Made by a program: the position numbers and the translations under genes. From positions 1 through 35,505 of the forward strand of contig NZ_JASJOU010000031.1 of assembly GCF_030068605.1 (NCBI RefSeq): a DNA stretch of 35,505 nucleotides, in the 5' to 3' direction. This DNA is from Xanthocytophaga agilis. GTDB lineage: Bacteria; Bacteroidota; Bacteroidia; Cytophagales; 172606-1. Of this stretch, positions 8,037 through 16,551 are shown piece after piece (the stretch's first letter is position 1; each line of letters opens with the position of its first letter). The notes below the pieces were generated by a model that was not told the DNA's origin, made no database searches, and worked only from the letters and a program-made list of their open reading frames with translations.

Positions 8037-8134
8037 GGATAGCTGCAATAGCACATAAAATATAATGTATATACTTATTGTACTAAAGTGCTAGCTGTAC
8101 TATAGTAGCCAGAATTAGGTATCAGAAAGCAGAA

Positions 8135-8512
8135 CTAGTTCTCTGAATCTTCATTGTCAGAGAAAATCTTCTTTCTGTGAGTTTGTCCCCATTTTGCCAT
8201 TTCCCACAAAATAGGTCTCAATGTTTGGCCATACGAAGTGAGCGCATATTCAACCGTGACCGGTCTGGTGTTCATGACTGTTCTACTCACCAAACCATTG
8301 ATTTCCAGCTCCTGTAGTTCTTTGGAGAGCATTTTGGAACCTATCCCTTCTACTTCCCGCTGCAGATCCATAAAGCGTTTATTGCCAAAGCTTAAACAGC
8401 CGATAATGGTAATTTTCCATTTGCCATCCAGCAAGTCCATTGTATCATGAATAGCCCTTAGCTGACTTGGACAGTGGGATGGCTTTTCGTCTATAAAAAT
8501 CTTTTTTCGCAT
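8135..8512 (-). CDS. HxlR-family transcriptional regulator
   Basis: 125 aa, the normal length. It contains the family's core DLLDGKWKITIIGCLSFGNKRFMDLQ (split helix-turn-helix entry), GIGSKMLSKELQELEINGLVSR and the wing region VTVEYALTSYG. Cys14 in HCPSQ is the conserved N-terminal cysteine that several HxlR/HypR proteins use to sense electrophiles or oxidants. It is divergent from the SDR gene at 8618, with tandem dyads between them, so it probably regulates both. Confidence 0.92.
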   Translation of the reverse strand: MRKKIFIDEKPSHCPSQLRAIHDTMDLLDGKWKITIIGCLSFGNKRFMDLQREVEGIGSKMLSKELQELEINGLVSRTVMNTRPVTVEYALTSYGQTLRPILWEMAKWGQTHRKKIFSDNEDSEN

Positions 8513-8527
8513 ACAATATCAGAACCT

Positions 8528-8562
8528 ACTTTCCCGGCGGAAACCACTTTCCAACGGGAAAC
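8528..8562. promoter_or_regulatory. Tandem dyads, probable HxlR operators
   Basis: Two 17-bp palindromic sites in direct repeat: actttcccggcggaaac at 8528-8544 and actttccaacgggaaac at 8546-8562, with an 18-bp centre-to-centre step. Both have TTTCC and GGAAA/GGGAAA arms. They sit 16 bp upstream of the HxlR start and upstream of the SDR -7 box, the expected place for a shared operator. Confidence 0.7.
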
Positions 8563-8589
8563 TCATATCTAACGTAAAGGTAGTGATAT

Positions 8590-8597
8590 TAATTTTG
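8590..8597 (+). promoter_or_regulatory. -7 promoter element of the SDR gene
   Basis: taattttg fits TAnnTTTG, 20 nt before the SDR ATG. No good -33 TTG is seen at the right spacing, which would suit a promoter needing activation. Confidence 0.5.
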
Positions 8598-8617
8598 CTT
8601 CTACAAATCAGAATCAC

Positions 8618-9370
8618 ATGAAAACAAAATTAGAAGGCAAAATTGCCGTTGTAACTGGCGCAGCCAAAGGAATAGGTGCCGCCATTGCCCAGGCGTTAGC
8701 AGCACAGGGGGCTGCTGTTGTGGTAAATTATGTAAGCGATCAAGCCAATGCAGATCGTATTGTCAGTACAATTACAATGCAAGGCGGAAAAGCCATTGCT
8801 GTACAGGCAGACGTAGCCAACTCTACTGATGTGCAAAGGCTATTTGCGAAGGTGAAAGAAGTGTTTGGGCAAGTTGATATTCTTGTAAACAATGCTGCGA
8901 TAAGCCGATTTGGTCCGGTGGAGAGCATTACAGAAACAGATTTTCAACAACAATACCACACAAATGTATTGGGGCCGATCCTTACTATTCAGCAGGCATT
9001 GAACTATTTTCCTCCAGCAGGTGGAAGCATTATCAATATCAGTTCGGTAGCCGGTCAGAATCCAGGCCCGTATACAAGCTTGTATGCATCTACCAAAGCT
9101 GCTTTAAATGCGTTAACTATTTCCCTTTCCAGAGAACTTGCACTACGTAACATTCGGGTCAATACAGTTGCTCCAGGCAATACAGATACGGAAGGAGCCC
9201 GAGCACTGGGTCTGGCTGGAACAGATATTGAAAAAGCACTGCTGGCTGCTACTCCACTTGGTCGCGTTGGTAAGCCGGAAGAAGTGGCCCCAATGGTAGC
9301 GTTTCTTGCATCCGATGATGCTGCCTGGATTACAGGAGAAAAAATAGCAACGTCTGGCGGTATGAGGTAA
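8618..9370 (+). CDS. SDR-family NAD(P)-dependent oxidoreductase
   Basis: 250 aa, classical SDR. Cofactor motif TGAAKGIG 13-20, NNAA 91-94, catalytic Ser142/143, Tyr156 and Lys160 (YASTK), and PG at 186-187 before the substrate loop. The end EEVAPMVAFLASDDAAWITGEKI is the standard SDR C-terminus. It is close to 3-oxoacyl-ACP reductase (FabG)-like and glucose dehydrogenase-like members, but the substrate cannot be fixed. An oxidoreductase divergent from an HxlR regulator suggests a response to reactive carbonyls or quinones (inference). Confidence 0.93.
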   Translation: MKTKLEGKIAVVTGAAKGIGAAIAQALAAQGAAVVVNYVSDQANADRIVSTITMQGGKAIAVQADVANSTDVQRLFAKVKEVFGQVDILVNNAAISRFGPVESITETDFQQQYHTNVLGPILTIQQALNYFPPAGGSIINISSVAGQNPGPYTSLYASTKAALNALTISLSRELALRNIRVNTVAPGNTDTEGARALGLAGTDIEKALLAATPLGRVGKPEEVAPMVAFLASDDAAWITGEKIATSGGMR

Positions 9371-9391
9371 CCTTCCAGACTGTATGAGCAG

Positions 9392-9430
9392 ATCTACGTG
9401 TTTGTTAGCCAGGATATAAGACACGTAGAT
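9392..9430. terminator. Inverted repeat after the SDR gene
   Basis: atctacgtgt 9392-9401 and acacgtagat 9421-9430 form a perfect 10-bp stem with a 19-nt loop, 21 nt after the SDR stop. There is no T-run, so this is either a terminator-like hairpin or a binding dyad. Confidence 0.45.
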
Positions 9431-9634
9431 TTGCCCACTTATCCTGTCCCATATCTTTTCTGGAAATCCAGACAAATTTTGGTACAAGCAGGACAATGTT
9501 CTCTACAATCGCGCTGGGTAGTAGCTGTGGGTTGGAAATTTTTTCCTGCGAGGAAAGCCCCTTATCGTGTCCCATAACTTTTTCAGAAATAAGGGTTTTA
9601 GAGAAAATTTTCTTTTACCTCTCAACTCCATCTC

Positions 9635-9768
9635 TGTCCTCCAGAAAGAAACTTCCCGCCCTTGTCGGGACAGGCGTGGCAAGACCGGCGGCATTTCCGA
9701 CAGGAGATAATTTTTCTCTCAAAAGCCAAACGTGGCTCTATTTGTCACAAGGTTCTTTCAGAAGGATA
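9635..9768. repeat. Short terminal-inverted-repeat element, copy 1
   Basis: The left end tgtcctccagaaagaaac (9635-9652) and right end gttctttcagaaggata (9752-9768) are inverted repeats with about 14 of 18 positions matching. The interior (9675-9768) is a direct match to 13538-13632, sharing gtggcaagaccggcg and ccaaacgtggctctatttgt. It has no transposase, so it resembles a MITE or other dispersed extragenic repeat. It lies in the gene-free stretch 9371-9953. A 130-codon open frame across it is not coding-like. Confidence 0.65.
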
Positions 9769-9953
9769 GGGAGTTTTTTTCTTTATTGGGCAGAAGCATC
9801 ACTAGAGGTGTCGTTTTTTTGCTCACGCACAGATCTGGCTCACCAAATTCTCGTTTGGTGCTCCTGTTTTTGGGCAAGTAAAAAGTGAAAAGGCCACAAG
9901 AAGAGCGATGAAAAGTACTCTGAAGCAACATGGTTGACAAGCATACCCTGTTC

Positions 9954-10883
9954 TTATGCAAGGTTTTCTACTTTCTCATTCTTCTCAATAAAATCATGCA
10001 TTCTTACCATACTTTCTTCGCCATCTAACGTCACTAACACTTTTTTAAATCGTATAGGTAAGCCCGTTGCTATCCATAAATTGGCATTATCCTGTATATG
10101 AAAATGAATATGTGGTTCGGTTGAATGGCCACTGTTTCCACAAAGGCCGATTACTTCTCCCTGCCTAACTTGTTGCCCCTTCTGAACCCGGATGCTACCA
10201 GACTTAAAGTGTGCAATGAATGAAAATTCCTTATCGGCATGCTGGATAATGACAAAGTTGCCCCTAAAATCACGCGTTTTCCAATCAAGAGATAGATCAC
10301 CTACACCTGTATAATCTTTTACCCGGTCACTTACGGTTACCACTCTACCATCAGCAGGAGCCAGTACTTCTTTTTCGTAACAATAATAGTCGCTTAGACT
10401 TTTTCCCTCTTGTTCAAACGATTTTTTGTTTGGGTCCACAATGATAAAGTCATAGGCATACCGCTGAGTCAAAATATCCCACGAATGCGAATTCTTTTTA
10501 GTAGAACTTCCATTGGCAACAAACCACTGTCCCTGAAAAGGAAGGATAAAGTCTGTTTTATTTTGATAATTATCTCTGTCAGGAAAGCCCGAAATGTTCT
10601 TAAGAAGAATTACTATCTGTCCTAATCCCTGTAATGTTGCAGGAAAGAAGACAAAGGGGTTAAGCTGGCTTAGAAAGAAAGTAAGGTAATAGTTGTTCAG
10701 GTTTTTGATGTTCGATTCTTTTTCCGCTTCCTTCATACCCTTGAAAAGCTGTATAAAGCCAATCAGATAAAAAAGGAAAAACCATTTCAGTATGGGTATC
10801 CAGAATAATCCCAGAAAACCAATAATTCCCAAATGTTGTAATTGTGTCCAATCAATTTGTTTTAGTTTTTTCCAGGTATTCAT
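9954..10883 (-). CDS. M23-family metallopeptidase with N-terminal membrane segment
   Basis: 309 aa. Hydrophobic stretches at about 18-48 and 66-95 suggest membrane anchoring. The C-terminal LytM/M23 domain (about 130-275) has the zinc-site parts: candidate His133 with Asp145 (RYAYDFIIVDP), EVLAPADGRVV, QHADKEFSFIAHF with His225, GQQVRQGEVIGLCGNSGHS, and the closing EPHIHFH with His258/His260. M23 enzymes cut peptidoglycan cross-bridges or act as activators of amidases. In this subfamily the first zinc His is displaced from the usual HxxxD spacing, so activity is likely but not certain. Genes on both sides appear unlinked. Confidence 0.85.
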   Translation of the reverse strand: MNTWKKLKQIDWTQLQHLGIIGFLGLFWIPILKWFFLFYLIGFIQLFKGMKEAEKESNIKNLNNYYLTFFLSQLNPFVFFPATLQGLGQIVILLKNISGFPDRDNYQNKTDFILPFQGQWFVANGSSTKKNSHSWDILTQRYAYDFIIVDPNKKSFEQEGKSLSDYYCYEKEVLAPADGRVVTVSDRVKDYTGVGDLSLDWKTRDFRGNFVIIQHADKEFSFIAHFKSGSIRVQKGQQVRQGEVIGLCGNSGHSTEPHIHFHIQDNANLWIATGLPIRFKKVLVTLDGEESMVRMHDFIEKNEKVENLA

Positions 10884-11012
10884 ATGATAGAGAAAGATGA
10901 CCTATTCCTTCAGAGGCACCTATTGGTGAAGAATGAATAAAAAGGTAACCCAACTCTTTCAAAAGAGAAGAATGTACACCATCGAAATCATCATACAGAG
11001 ATGCTGGAAAAT

Positions 11013-11047
11013 AAAACAAGCCCAAACATTTCTATTGGGCTTGTTTT
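11013..11047 (-). terminator. Rho-independent terminator of the tRNA-like gene
   Basis: A perfect 13-bp stem, aaaacaagcccaa 11013-11025 and ttgggcttgtttt 11035-11047, with a 9-nt loop. On the minus strand it is followed by T-rich sequence (TTTTATTTT). It begins 1 nt after the 3' end of the tRNA-like gene, so it looks dedicated to it. Confidence 0.8.
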
Positions 11048-11048
11048 A

Positions 11049-11170
11049 ACAGAAGGCAGGGCTTGAACCTGCAACCAGACTGATAAGGGTAGTCGTCCCA
11101 CCAACCCCCCGTTGGGGGTCAACCTTTTGGGTACTTGATCAATTGCGTCTTCCAATTGCGCCACTTCCGT
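11049..11170 (-). tRNA. tRNA-like gene with 53-nt interruption in the anticodon arm
   Basis: Read on the minus strand from 11170. The acceptor strand ACGGAAG (11170-11164) pairs with CTTCTGT (11055-11049, one G-T). TG is followed by the D arm GCG...CGC with an AATTGG loop (11161-11145). An anticodon-stem pair TTGAT (11142-11138) and ATCAG (11084-11080) follows. The T arm GCAGGTTCAAGCCCTGC (11072-11056) has correct 5-7-5 geometry. Between the anticodon-stem halves are 53 nt (11137-11085) instead of 7, containing a C5/G5 hairpin. The amino-acid identity is therefore unreadable. CCA is not encoded. It may be a tRNA with an insertion, a decayed tRNA, or a tRNA-like regulatory RNA. The promoter and terminator flanking it argue that it is transcribed. 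Confidence 0.55.
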
Positions 11171-11177
11171 CGTTACA

Positions 11178-11185
11178 CAAAGTTA
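11178..11185 (-). promoter_or_regulatory. -7 promoter element of the tRNA-like gene
   Basis: On the minus strand TAACTTTG fits TAnnTTTG exactly and ends 7 nt before the acceptor stem. No TTG is found at the usual -33 distance. Confidence 0.55.
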
Positions 11186-11307
11186 CTCAGAAAATGAATT
11201 TCCTCATGCAATAATTTCCATTGGCAAAAGGAGACAATGAGTAGAAATCCGGTAAAGAGAATCCGTAAATAGTAATTCCATGGCAGGAAAATTATCTTAT
11301 TACTCTG

Positions 11308-12684
11308 TTACAGAGGATTATTAGGGATAAACGTAGTATTGACAATCTGGTGAATCACATCATCCAACTGCATGGACTTTGTTTTTAGATCAGCAACTAC
11401 ATGCTTTTTATCAGGATCGCTGACATCCTCTTCTTCCAGCAAATTAATCAGACCCATAATAGTTGCAACAGGTGCTCTCAGTTCATGAGAGCTCAGAGAG
11501 GCAATTTCCCGCAGACGGGCATTCTGCTGTCTGATTTCATCCTGAGCGGCCAGTTGCCTTGTTACATCACGAGCTACACAGGCAGTTCCTGTTACCTGAC
11601 CTATTTCATTATAAATAGGGTTGAAGCCTACTTCCTGAATAATTTTAGCTTGTGTAGTAGGGTCTGTAAACTCGTTGTAGGCACGAAAAGAATTGCCCTC
11701 AAAGGCTTTGTCGTAGAGTTTTTTGTATTTCTCTATATACAGGCTTTGTTCATTACCACTGACCCGTTCATGCAACTGCATACCGGGCTGGATATCAATC
11801 TGAAATATTCTGAAAACAAACTCTTTGTATGCTTTGTTCGCAAATAGGATACGTCTGTCACAGTCTACAGACCAGATATTGTCTTCCGTATTATTGATCA
11901 GAGCCTCCAGTGTTTCCTTGGTTCGCTTAATCTCCATCTGGATCAGATGTTGTTTCGTAACATCCAGTCCAACTCCCTGAATTTCTTTTACCTCTCCGAA
12001 TTCGTCTTTGACTCCCACAATATCACATTCCAGCCAATGGATCTTTCGGTCTTTGTCCCATCGTCTGTGGGTAATATGGATTACCTGGCCAGGTTTGTTT
12101 TTTGCTTCCTGATAAATTTCTTTCACCTTTCCAGCATCATCGGGGTGCCAGAAGTCCGATATTTTCTTTCCAATCAGATCCGACTTTTTTTGTCCGAAAT
12201 CCCGGCTGTAGGTATCATTCACAAATGTATATTCCTGGTCCGGATTGATACGAAACAATAGTGCGGGACCCGCATTGATGACTGACTCAAGAAAAGTGAT
12301 CTTTTTTTGCGATTCTCTTCTATGAAATAAGATATCTGTCACATCTCGAATAATATGCATCAGAACTTCATGTTGGGTATCTGGCAGTATAAATCGCACC
12401 ATTTTTACCTGTACCCATTTTAAGGTACCGTCTGCACTGATAATACGGTGTGTGAGTTTGACTTCTCCTGATTGTGTCAGTTGTTGTGTACTGCGGACTA
12501 CTTCATTCAGATCCAGTGGGTCTATGATTTTTTCCCATAAACCGGGCTGCTGCTTCATGTCAGCCTCACTATACCCGGTAATCCCCTCTACTGCAGGACT
12601 AATGAACAGGTATTGATTGCTGCTGATGTCAAAAGCCATAACGGCATCTTCCAGCGCAGATAATAAGAAATGTAATAACGGCAT
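11308..12684 (-). CDS. PAS-domain protein with HisKA but no HATPase domain
   Basis: 458 aa. Three PAS units: about 5-115 (ending MHIIRDVTD), 128-245 (ending QGVGLDVTKQ) and 255-376 (ending ACVARDVTRQ). A HisKA dimerisation helix follows with phosphoacceptor His400 in SSHELRAPVATIMGLINLLEEE, and the protein ends at about 452 with NTTFIPNNPL. The catalytic ATPase domain (N, G1, G2 boxes) is absent, and no continuation is found in the 135 bp downstream. It is cytoplasmic, with no membrane helix. It could receive phosphate from another kinase, act as a dominant partner, or be a truncated kinase. Single gene. Confidence 0.9.
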   Translation of the reverse strand: MPLLHFLLSALEDAVMAFDISSNQYLFISPAVEGITGYSEADMKQQPGLWEKIIDPLDLNEVVRSTQQLTQSGEVKLTHRIISADGTLKWVQVKMVRFILPDTQHEVLMHIIRDVTDILFHRRESQKKITFLESVINAGPALLFRINPDQEYTFVNDTYSRDFGQKKSDLIGKKISDFWHPDDAGKVKEIYQEAKNKPGQVIHITHRRWDKDRKIHWLECDIVGVKDEFGEVKEIQGVGLDVTKQHLIQMEIKRTKETLEALINNTEDNIWSVDCDRRILFANKAYKEFVFRIFQIDIQPGMQLHERVSGNEQSLYIEKYKKLYDKAFEGNSFRAYNEFTDPTTQAKIIQEVGFNPIYNEIGQVTGTACVARDVTRQLAAQDEIRQQNARLREIASLSSHELRAPVATIMGLINLLEEEDVSDPDKKHVVADLKTKSMQLDDVIHQIVNTTFIPNNPL

Positions 12685-12936
12685 GTGAAAACCCTGTTTC
12701 GCTTACTAAGAGTGTATTCTTAAATCTAGTAAAATTTCCATTTAAAATTTGAAAATCGAAGGGGAATATTGAGGGAAATACTATTTCTATTCGCTAATTT
12801 CCAGCGAAAACAACACTATCAATAGATTATCAAGAAAATTTATCTGGATATTGAAAAATGAAGTATGCGGAGATAGGCACATTTTTCAAAGTTTGTTTTA
12901 TTTAATTGCCTATCATAAACCTTTAAGTTAATCCAA

Positions 12937-13356
12937 ATGAATAAACTACTAGGGATAGGTATATTTTCGGTATTGAGTATTTTGACAGGTTGCAACAAGC
13001 CATATTATACCATAAAAAAGCAAACTACAAACAAGCTATTGTTACTCAAGCTGAAGAATGAAACAATAGATAGTATTCCATTCTTTTCTGAAAAATATTC
13101 CAGATTTTATGTAAAAAGTAATTCTATATTCATTACAGACATTACCTCTTCTATAAATATCATTTACATTCATTTAAGGAAAATTACTATTGAAAATAAT
13201 AAGCTTTCAAGAGCTTCTCCCAAATCAAAAATAATTCTAAGTATCAATCCTGAATATGATAGATTAATTCGTCTGTCCTTTAACAAAGAATCGCTTTTTA
13301 CGAGGGTTTATAAAAATGGAAACATGATCGAACAGATTGTACCCCTAACAGATTAG
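12937..13356 (+). CDS. Small hypothetical lipoprotein
   Basis: 139 aa. A clear lipoprotein signal peptide, MNKLLGIGIFSVLSILTGC, has lipobox Cys19. The mature part is Lys/Ser/Ile-rich with predicted beta strands (FYVKSNSIFITDITSSINIIYIH). No known domain is recognised. Codon use is AT-rich compared with most neighbours, typical of poorly conserved accessory genes. It stands alone, divergent from the PAS protein. Confidence 0.7.
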   Translation: MNKLLGIGIFSVLSILTGCNKPYYTIKKQTTNKLLLLKLKNETIDSIPFFSEKYSRFYVKSNSIFITDITSSINIIYIHLRKITIENNKLSRASPKSKIILSINPEYDRLIRLSFNKESLFTRVYKNGNMIEQIVPLTD

Positions 13357-13518
13357 TAGGGATGAAATCAAAGTGTATAGTTAGCTAGTAACTCGACTCT
13401 TTCTTTGTTTTTCTATTTTACAATGTAAGCGTTTAGAAGATACTTTTCGTTTAATCCGTTTCCCGGTAAGTACTAACTAAGCATATACTGCTCACAAGTA
13501 ACCCGCTTTTTCGTTTTT

Positions 13519-13632
13519 TGTCCTCCTGAAAGGATCTCGTGGCAAGACCGGCGACCTTTACGATTTGAGTGTATTTCTTCTCTCAAAAACCAAACGTGGC
13601 TCTATTTGTTACAAGTTTCTTTCAGAAGGACA
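13519..13632. repeat. Short terminal-inverted-repeat element, copy 2
   Basis: The left end tgtcctcctgaaagga (13519-13534) and right end ttctttcagaaggaca (13617-13632) are inverted repeats. The interior matches copy 1 (9675-9768). A further ttcagaagga motif lies at 13668-13677, outside the element, suggesting a partial extra end. It is located in the gene-free stretch 13357-13741, which holds nothing else recognised. Confidence 0.65.
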
Positions 13633-13741
13633 GGTAGTCAGAAGGAAAGGTAGAGGGATGATCTTTTTCAGAAGGATAGAATGTGTATTTTCTATGCGTT
13701 CTTCTAAAGTTCAGGTGACTATTATTTCCTTACAGTATAAG

Positions 13742-16087
13742 TTAGATCGCGTATTTTAGACTTAATAAGAAGTTTCGTGTAGGGCCGGGGGAGAACTGAT
13801 TGGAGTAAATGGCATTGGCAAAGTACTGTTTATTTAATACGTTGTTAAGATTCAGCCTTACATTGATTCGTCCCACACGATACCCAATAGCCATGTCGGT
13901 TACTGTATAGGCTGGAAGAGTATACGTGTTGGTACTGTTGGTGAACGTGTCACTCATATAGTTGACTCCTGCTCCCATATTCAGTCCTTTGAATGCTGCA
14001 TATTGCCATTCATAGTTTAGCCACAGATTCAGCATACTGACAGGTGCAAAAGATACTCTTTTTCCTGCAACCGGATTTATCTCACTACCCTCATATGGAA
14101 GGTAGTTTGCTTTAGAGAATGTATACCCTGCTGTCAAATCCAGTCCTTTCCACAGACTTCCGTTGATTTCTGCTTCAAACCCTTTGGATTCTGCTGAGCC
14201 AATCCGTTTGTAAATTCCTCCAGGAAGAGCTTCTACCTGATTGTCTTTTCGCATATAGTAAAAAGCAAGGCTGGCTGTCCAACCGGAATGTTGCAGACGA
14301 GAGCCTATCTCTGCCTGATAACCAGTTTCCGGATCAAACGTTTCGCCATTGGGTGCAACACGGCGGGAAGGTTTAAAGTACGTAGAATACGAACTATAAA
14401 CAGACAAAGGCTCAACAGGCTGATATACCAGTCCAAACCGATAGGTCAATGCATTTTTAGAAATAGTTGATTTCGGGCCTTCTTCGGTTACATGCCGCGT
14501 TGCGTCTACCTGATTGGTATAGTAGCTGCCATTAAAGATGTCATATCGTAATCCTATCAGTGCTTTCAAATACTCTGCAACCTTGATCCAATCCTGTATA
14601 TATACTCCATGCACATTTTCCATAGTAGCCCTATAATTCTGGTCTGTGAAGGAAATATACCCCTGATTGAGAATCGGATTATGAATAGGAATTGTAGCGT
14701 TTTTTCCTGGACCATTGACATCTCCGTTATAGGTCTTCCTGTCCAGTATACTGAGTGAATATCCTACCAATACTTTGTGTACAATAGAACCAGTTAGCCA
14801 TTCACTACTAAGCTCCAACTGGTTTTGAAGCGGTTTGGTCAGGTGATTGAAATAAAATGGAAAGGATCGGGTCAGTGAATCCAGTGACGCATTCACAGAA
14901 AGTTCTTCGGTTGAGAAATAATGGATATTATCATCATAATAGGATAGCTGATCCGACAGTTTTACTTTTTCGGAGAATTTGTGCACATAGTTGAGCTGAT
15001 AGTCAAAACGGGTATGTTTTAAAAAGTCTGCAGGGTCATTGTACCGCGTATCGACATCTAGTCCAGGTATTTTTTTACTTCCTTCCAGCATAGGAATGCC
15101 TGTGTCCGTATCATAGTTGTCTTTGTTTACACCCACTGTCAGATAAAACAAATCTTTACTGGTAGGTGTATATTCCAGTGCCAGGTAGGCATTGTTTGTA
15201 GTAGACCCAGAATATCGGTAGCCTTCGGTATCAGACATTCCAAAGTCAACCCGATACCGCAACTGGTTACTGATAGAACCGGAGGCTCCCGCTCTCATTC
15301 TGCGGGTATTATAACTTCCATAGGTAGCTGAAAATTCCGCTTTAAATTCTTTCGTTGGGCGCTTTCTAACAATGTTGATAATCCCTCCCAGCGCTGAATG
15401 TCCAAACAAAACCGAAGCGGGACCTTTTAACACTTCTATACTTTCTACATTAGCCAGATTCGTTGTAGGGGCACTGGTGGAGATGTTGTGTCTTTCGTCT
15501 CTGACCCCATCAACAAGTAGTACGAAATTGCTGAACCCCCGGATGGTAAAATGCTGAAATCCCCCATAGGTATTATTAGCACGCACTCCTGTAGTATTCT
15601 TCATTGCTTCACCCAGATCATCCGCTCCACGCTGTTCTATAGTCTTTACAGAAACGGAAGAGGTAGTCAGTGGGATATCTCGCAGGGGAATTGCCTGTTT
15701 GGTAATAGCCGTGAAACTGGATTTTCTGTCGGATGTAATCACTATTTCCGACAACTCATTGGTCTTCCTGTTAAGCTGATAATTTAGCGAAGTTCTTTGT
15801 CCTGCGGTTACCACAATAGTTTGTTTTAATGCCTGATAGCCAATGCCACTAATGGATAATACATATTTTCCGGCAGGTATATTTTTGAGTAGAAAGTGCC
15901 CCGTTTCACTGCTGGTAGTACCATATGCCGTTTCATCCAGGCCAATAGTCATATTAGGGAGTGGTTCTTTATTTTCGGATTGGATATATCCGGAAATACT
16001 ACCCTTTTCAGATTGAGCCAGCATACATAAAGGCAGAAATAATAGACAAAGAAATAGAGGTAACATATGTTGTAGTGACTTATTCAT
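13742..16087 (-). CDS. TonB-dependent outer-membrane receptor (siderophore-receptor type)
   Basis: 781 aa from the start set at 16087, which places the signal peptide MNKSLQHMLPLFLCLLFLPL...LAQ at the N-terminus. The frame is open 83 codons further upstream, but that would bury the signal peptide. Domains: carboxypeptidase-regulatory-like Ig fold about 30-110 (GSISGYIQSENKEPLPNM), plug about 130-245 with TTGVRANNTYGGFQHFTIRG, LLVDGVRD and VEVLKGPASVLFG-type motifs, then a 22-strand barrel to the terminal aromatic/hydrophobic strand FLLSLKYAI. The family carries iron-siderophore complexes across the outer membrane using TonB energy. A cobalamin riboswitch lies about 465 nt upstream on the same strand, so the cargo may be a corrinoid or cobalt chelate. 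Confidence 0.93.
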   Translation of the reverse strand: MNKSLQHMLPLFLCLLFLPLCMLAQSEKGSISGYIQSENKEPLPNMTIGLDETAYGTTSSETGHFLLKNIPAGKYVLSISGIGYQALKQTIVVTAGQRTSLNYQLNRKTNELSEIVITSDRKSSFTAITKQAIPLRDIPLTTSSVSVKTIEQRGADDLGEAMKNTTGVRANNTYGGFQHFTIRGFSNFVLLVDGVRDERHNISTSAPTTNLANVESIEVLKGPASVLFGHSALGGIINIVRKRPTKEFKAEFSATYGSYNTRRMRAGASGSISNQLRYRVDFGMSDTEGYRYSGSTTNNAYLALEYTPTSKDLFYLTVGVNKDNYDTDTGIPMLEGSKKIPGLDVDTRYNDPADFLKHTRFDYQLNYVHKFSEKVKLSDQLSYYDDNIHYFSTEELSVNASLDSLTRSFPFYFNHLTKPLQNQLELSSEWLTGSIVHKVLVGYSLSILDRKTYNGDVNGPGKNATIPIHNPILNQGYISFTDQNYRATMENVHGVYIQDWIKVAEYLKALIGLRYDIFNGSYYTNQVDATRHVTEEGPKSTISKNALTYRFGLVYQPVEPLSVYSSYSTYFKPSRRVAPNGETFDPETGYQAEIGSRLQHSGWTASLAFYYMRKDNQVEALPGGIYKRIGSAESKGFEAEINGSLWKGLDLTAGYTFSKANYLPYEGSEINPVAGKRVSFAPVSMLNLWLNYEWQYAAFKGLNMGAGVNYMSDTFTNSTNTYTLPAYTVTDMAIGYRVGRINVRLNLNNVLNKQYFANAIYSNQFSPGPTRNFLLSLKYAI

Positions 16088-16337
16088 AGAGAAATACAAG
16101 GTCGAGGTTTGGTAGAGTAATTGATTGGTGAACAGACCGAAAGCCGATGAAACAGGCTGGGTTCCAGGTGGAATATTTTTACCTACCACTTTTGCCTCAA
16201 GGACATGATCTTTTACTATCTGATGGGTACTTGTTGACTCATCATCAAAAATACTCTTTCTGTCTAACGGTATATAGACAGTTAATAGGTGGCTCTGGCT
16301 ATCAGTGTGCGGATAGCAGCCATAAGGTGTTTGCATA

Positions 16338-16369
16338 CTTTTAACTGTGTTAAGATGGATAGTTAAAAG
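16338..16369 (-). promoter_or_regulatory. Hairpin in the long leader of the TonB receptor
   Basis: cttttaact 16338-16346 and agttaaaag 16361-16369 give a 9-bp stem with a 14-nt loop, between the riboswitch and the receptor start. No T-run follows on the minus strand, so it does not look like a classical terminator. It may belong to the expression platform or be a second control point. Confidence 0.35.
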
Positions 16370-16551
16370 CTCTTACACTCCACAATGTAACAAGGGATAA
16401 AATCAAAGACAGGGGAGAGATCTGACTGAAAACAGGTATGCATATGATGAGGTTCATCTACGTGAACCGCCTCAGATCCATAGTTTGTAAAAATTTCAGA
16501 ACAGAAAACACCACACCTGACCGTGCTTCAAACCGCGAAAGCATTGTCATA

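Noticed and set aside
9496-9888. 130-codon open frame on the plus strand
   Set aside because: It runs across the terminal-inverted-repeat element, has Cys/Ser/Phe-rich composition without domain features, and is not preceded by a promoter or start context.
16088-16336. 83-codon in-frame extension of the TonB receptor
   Set aside because: It would bury the clear signal peptide that starts at 16087; treated as leader sequence.
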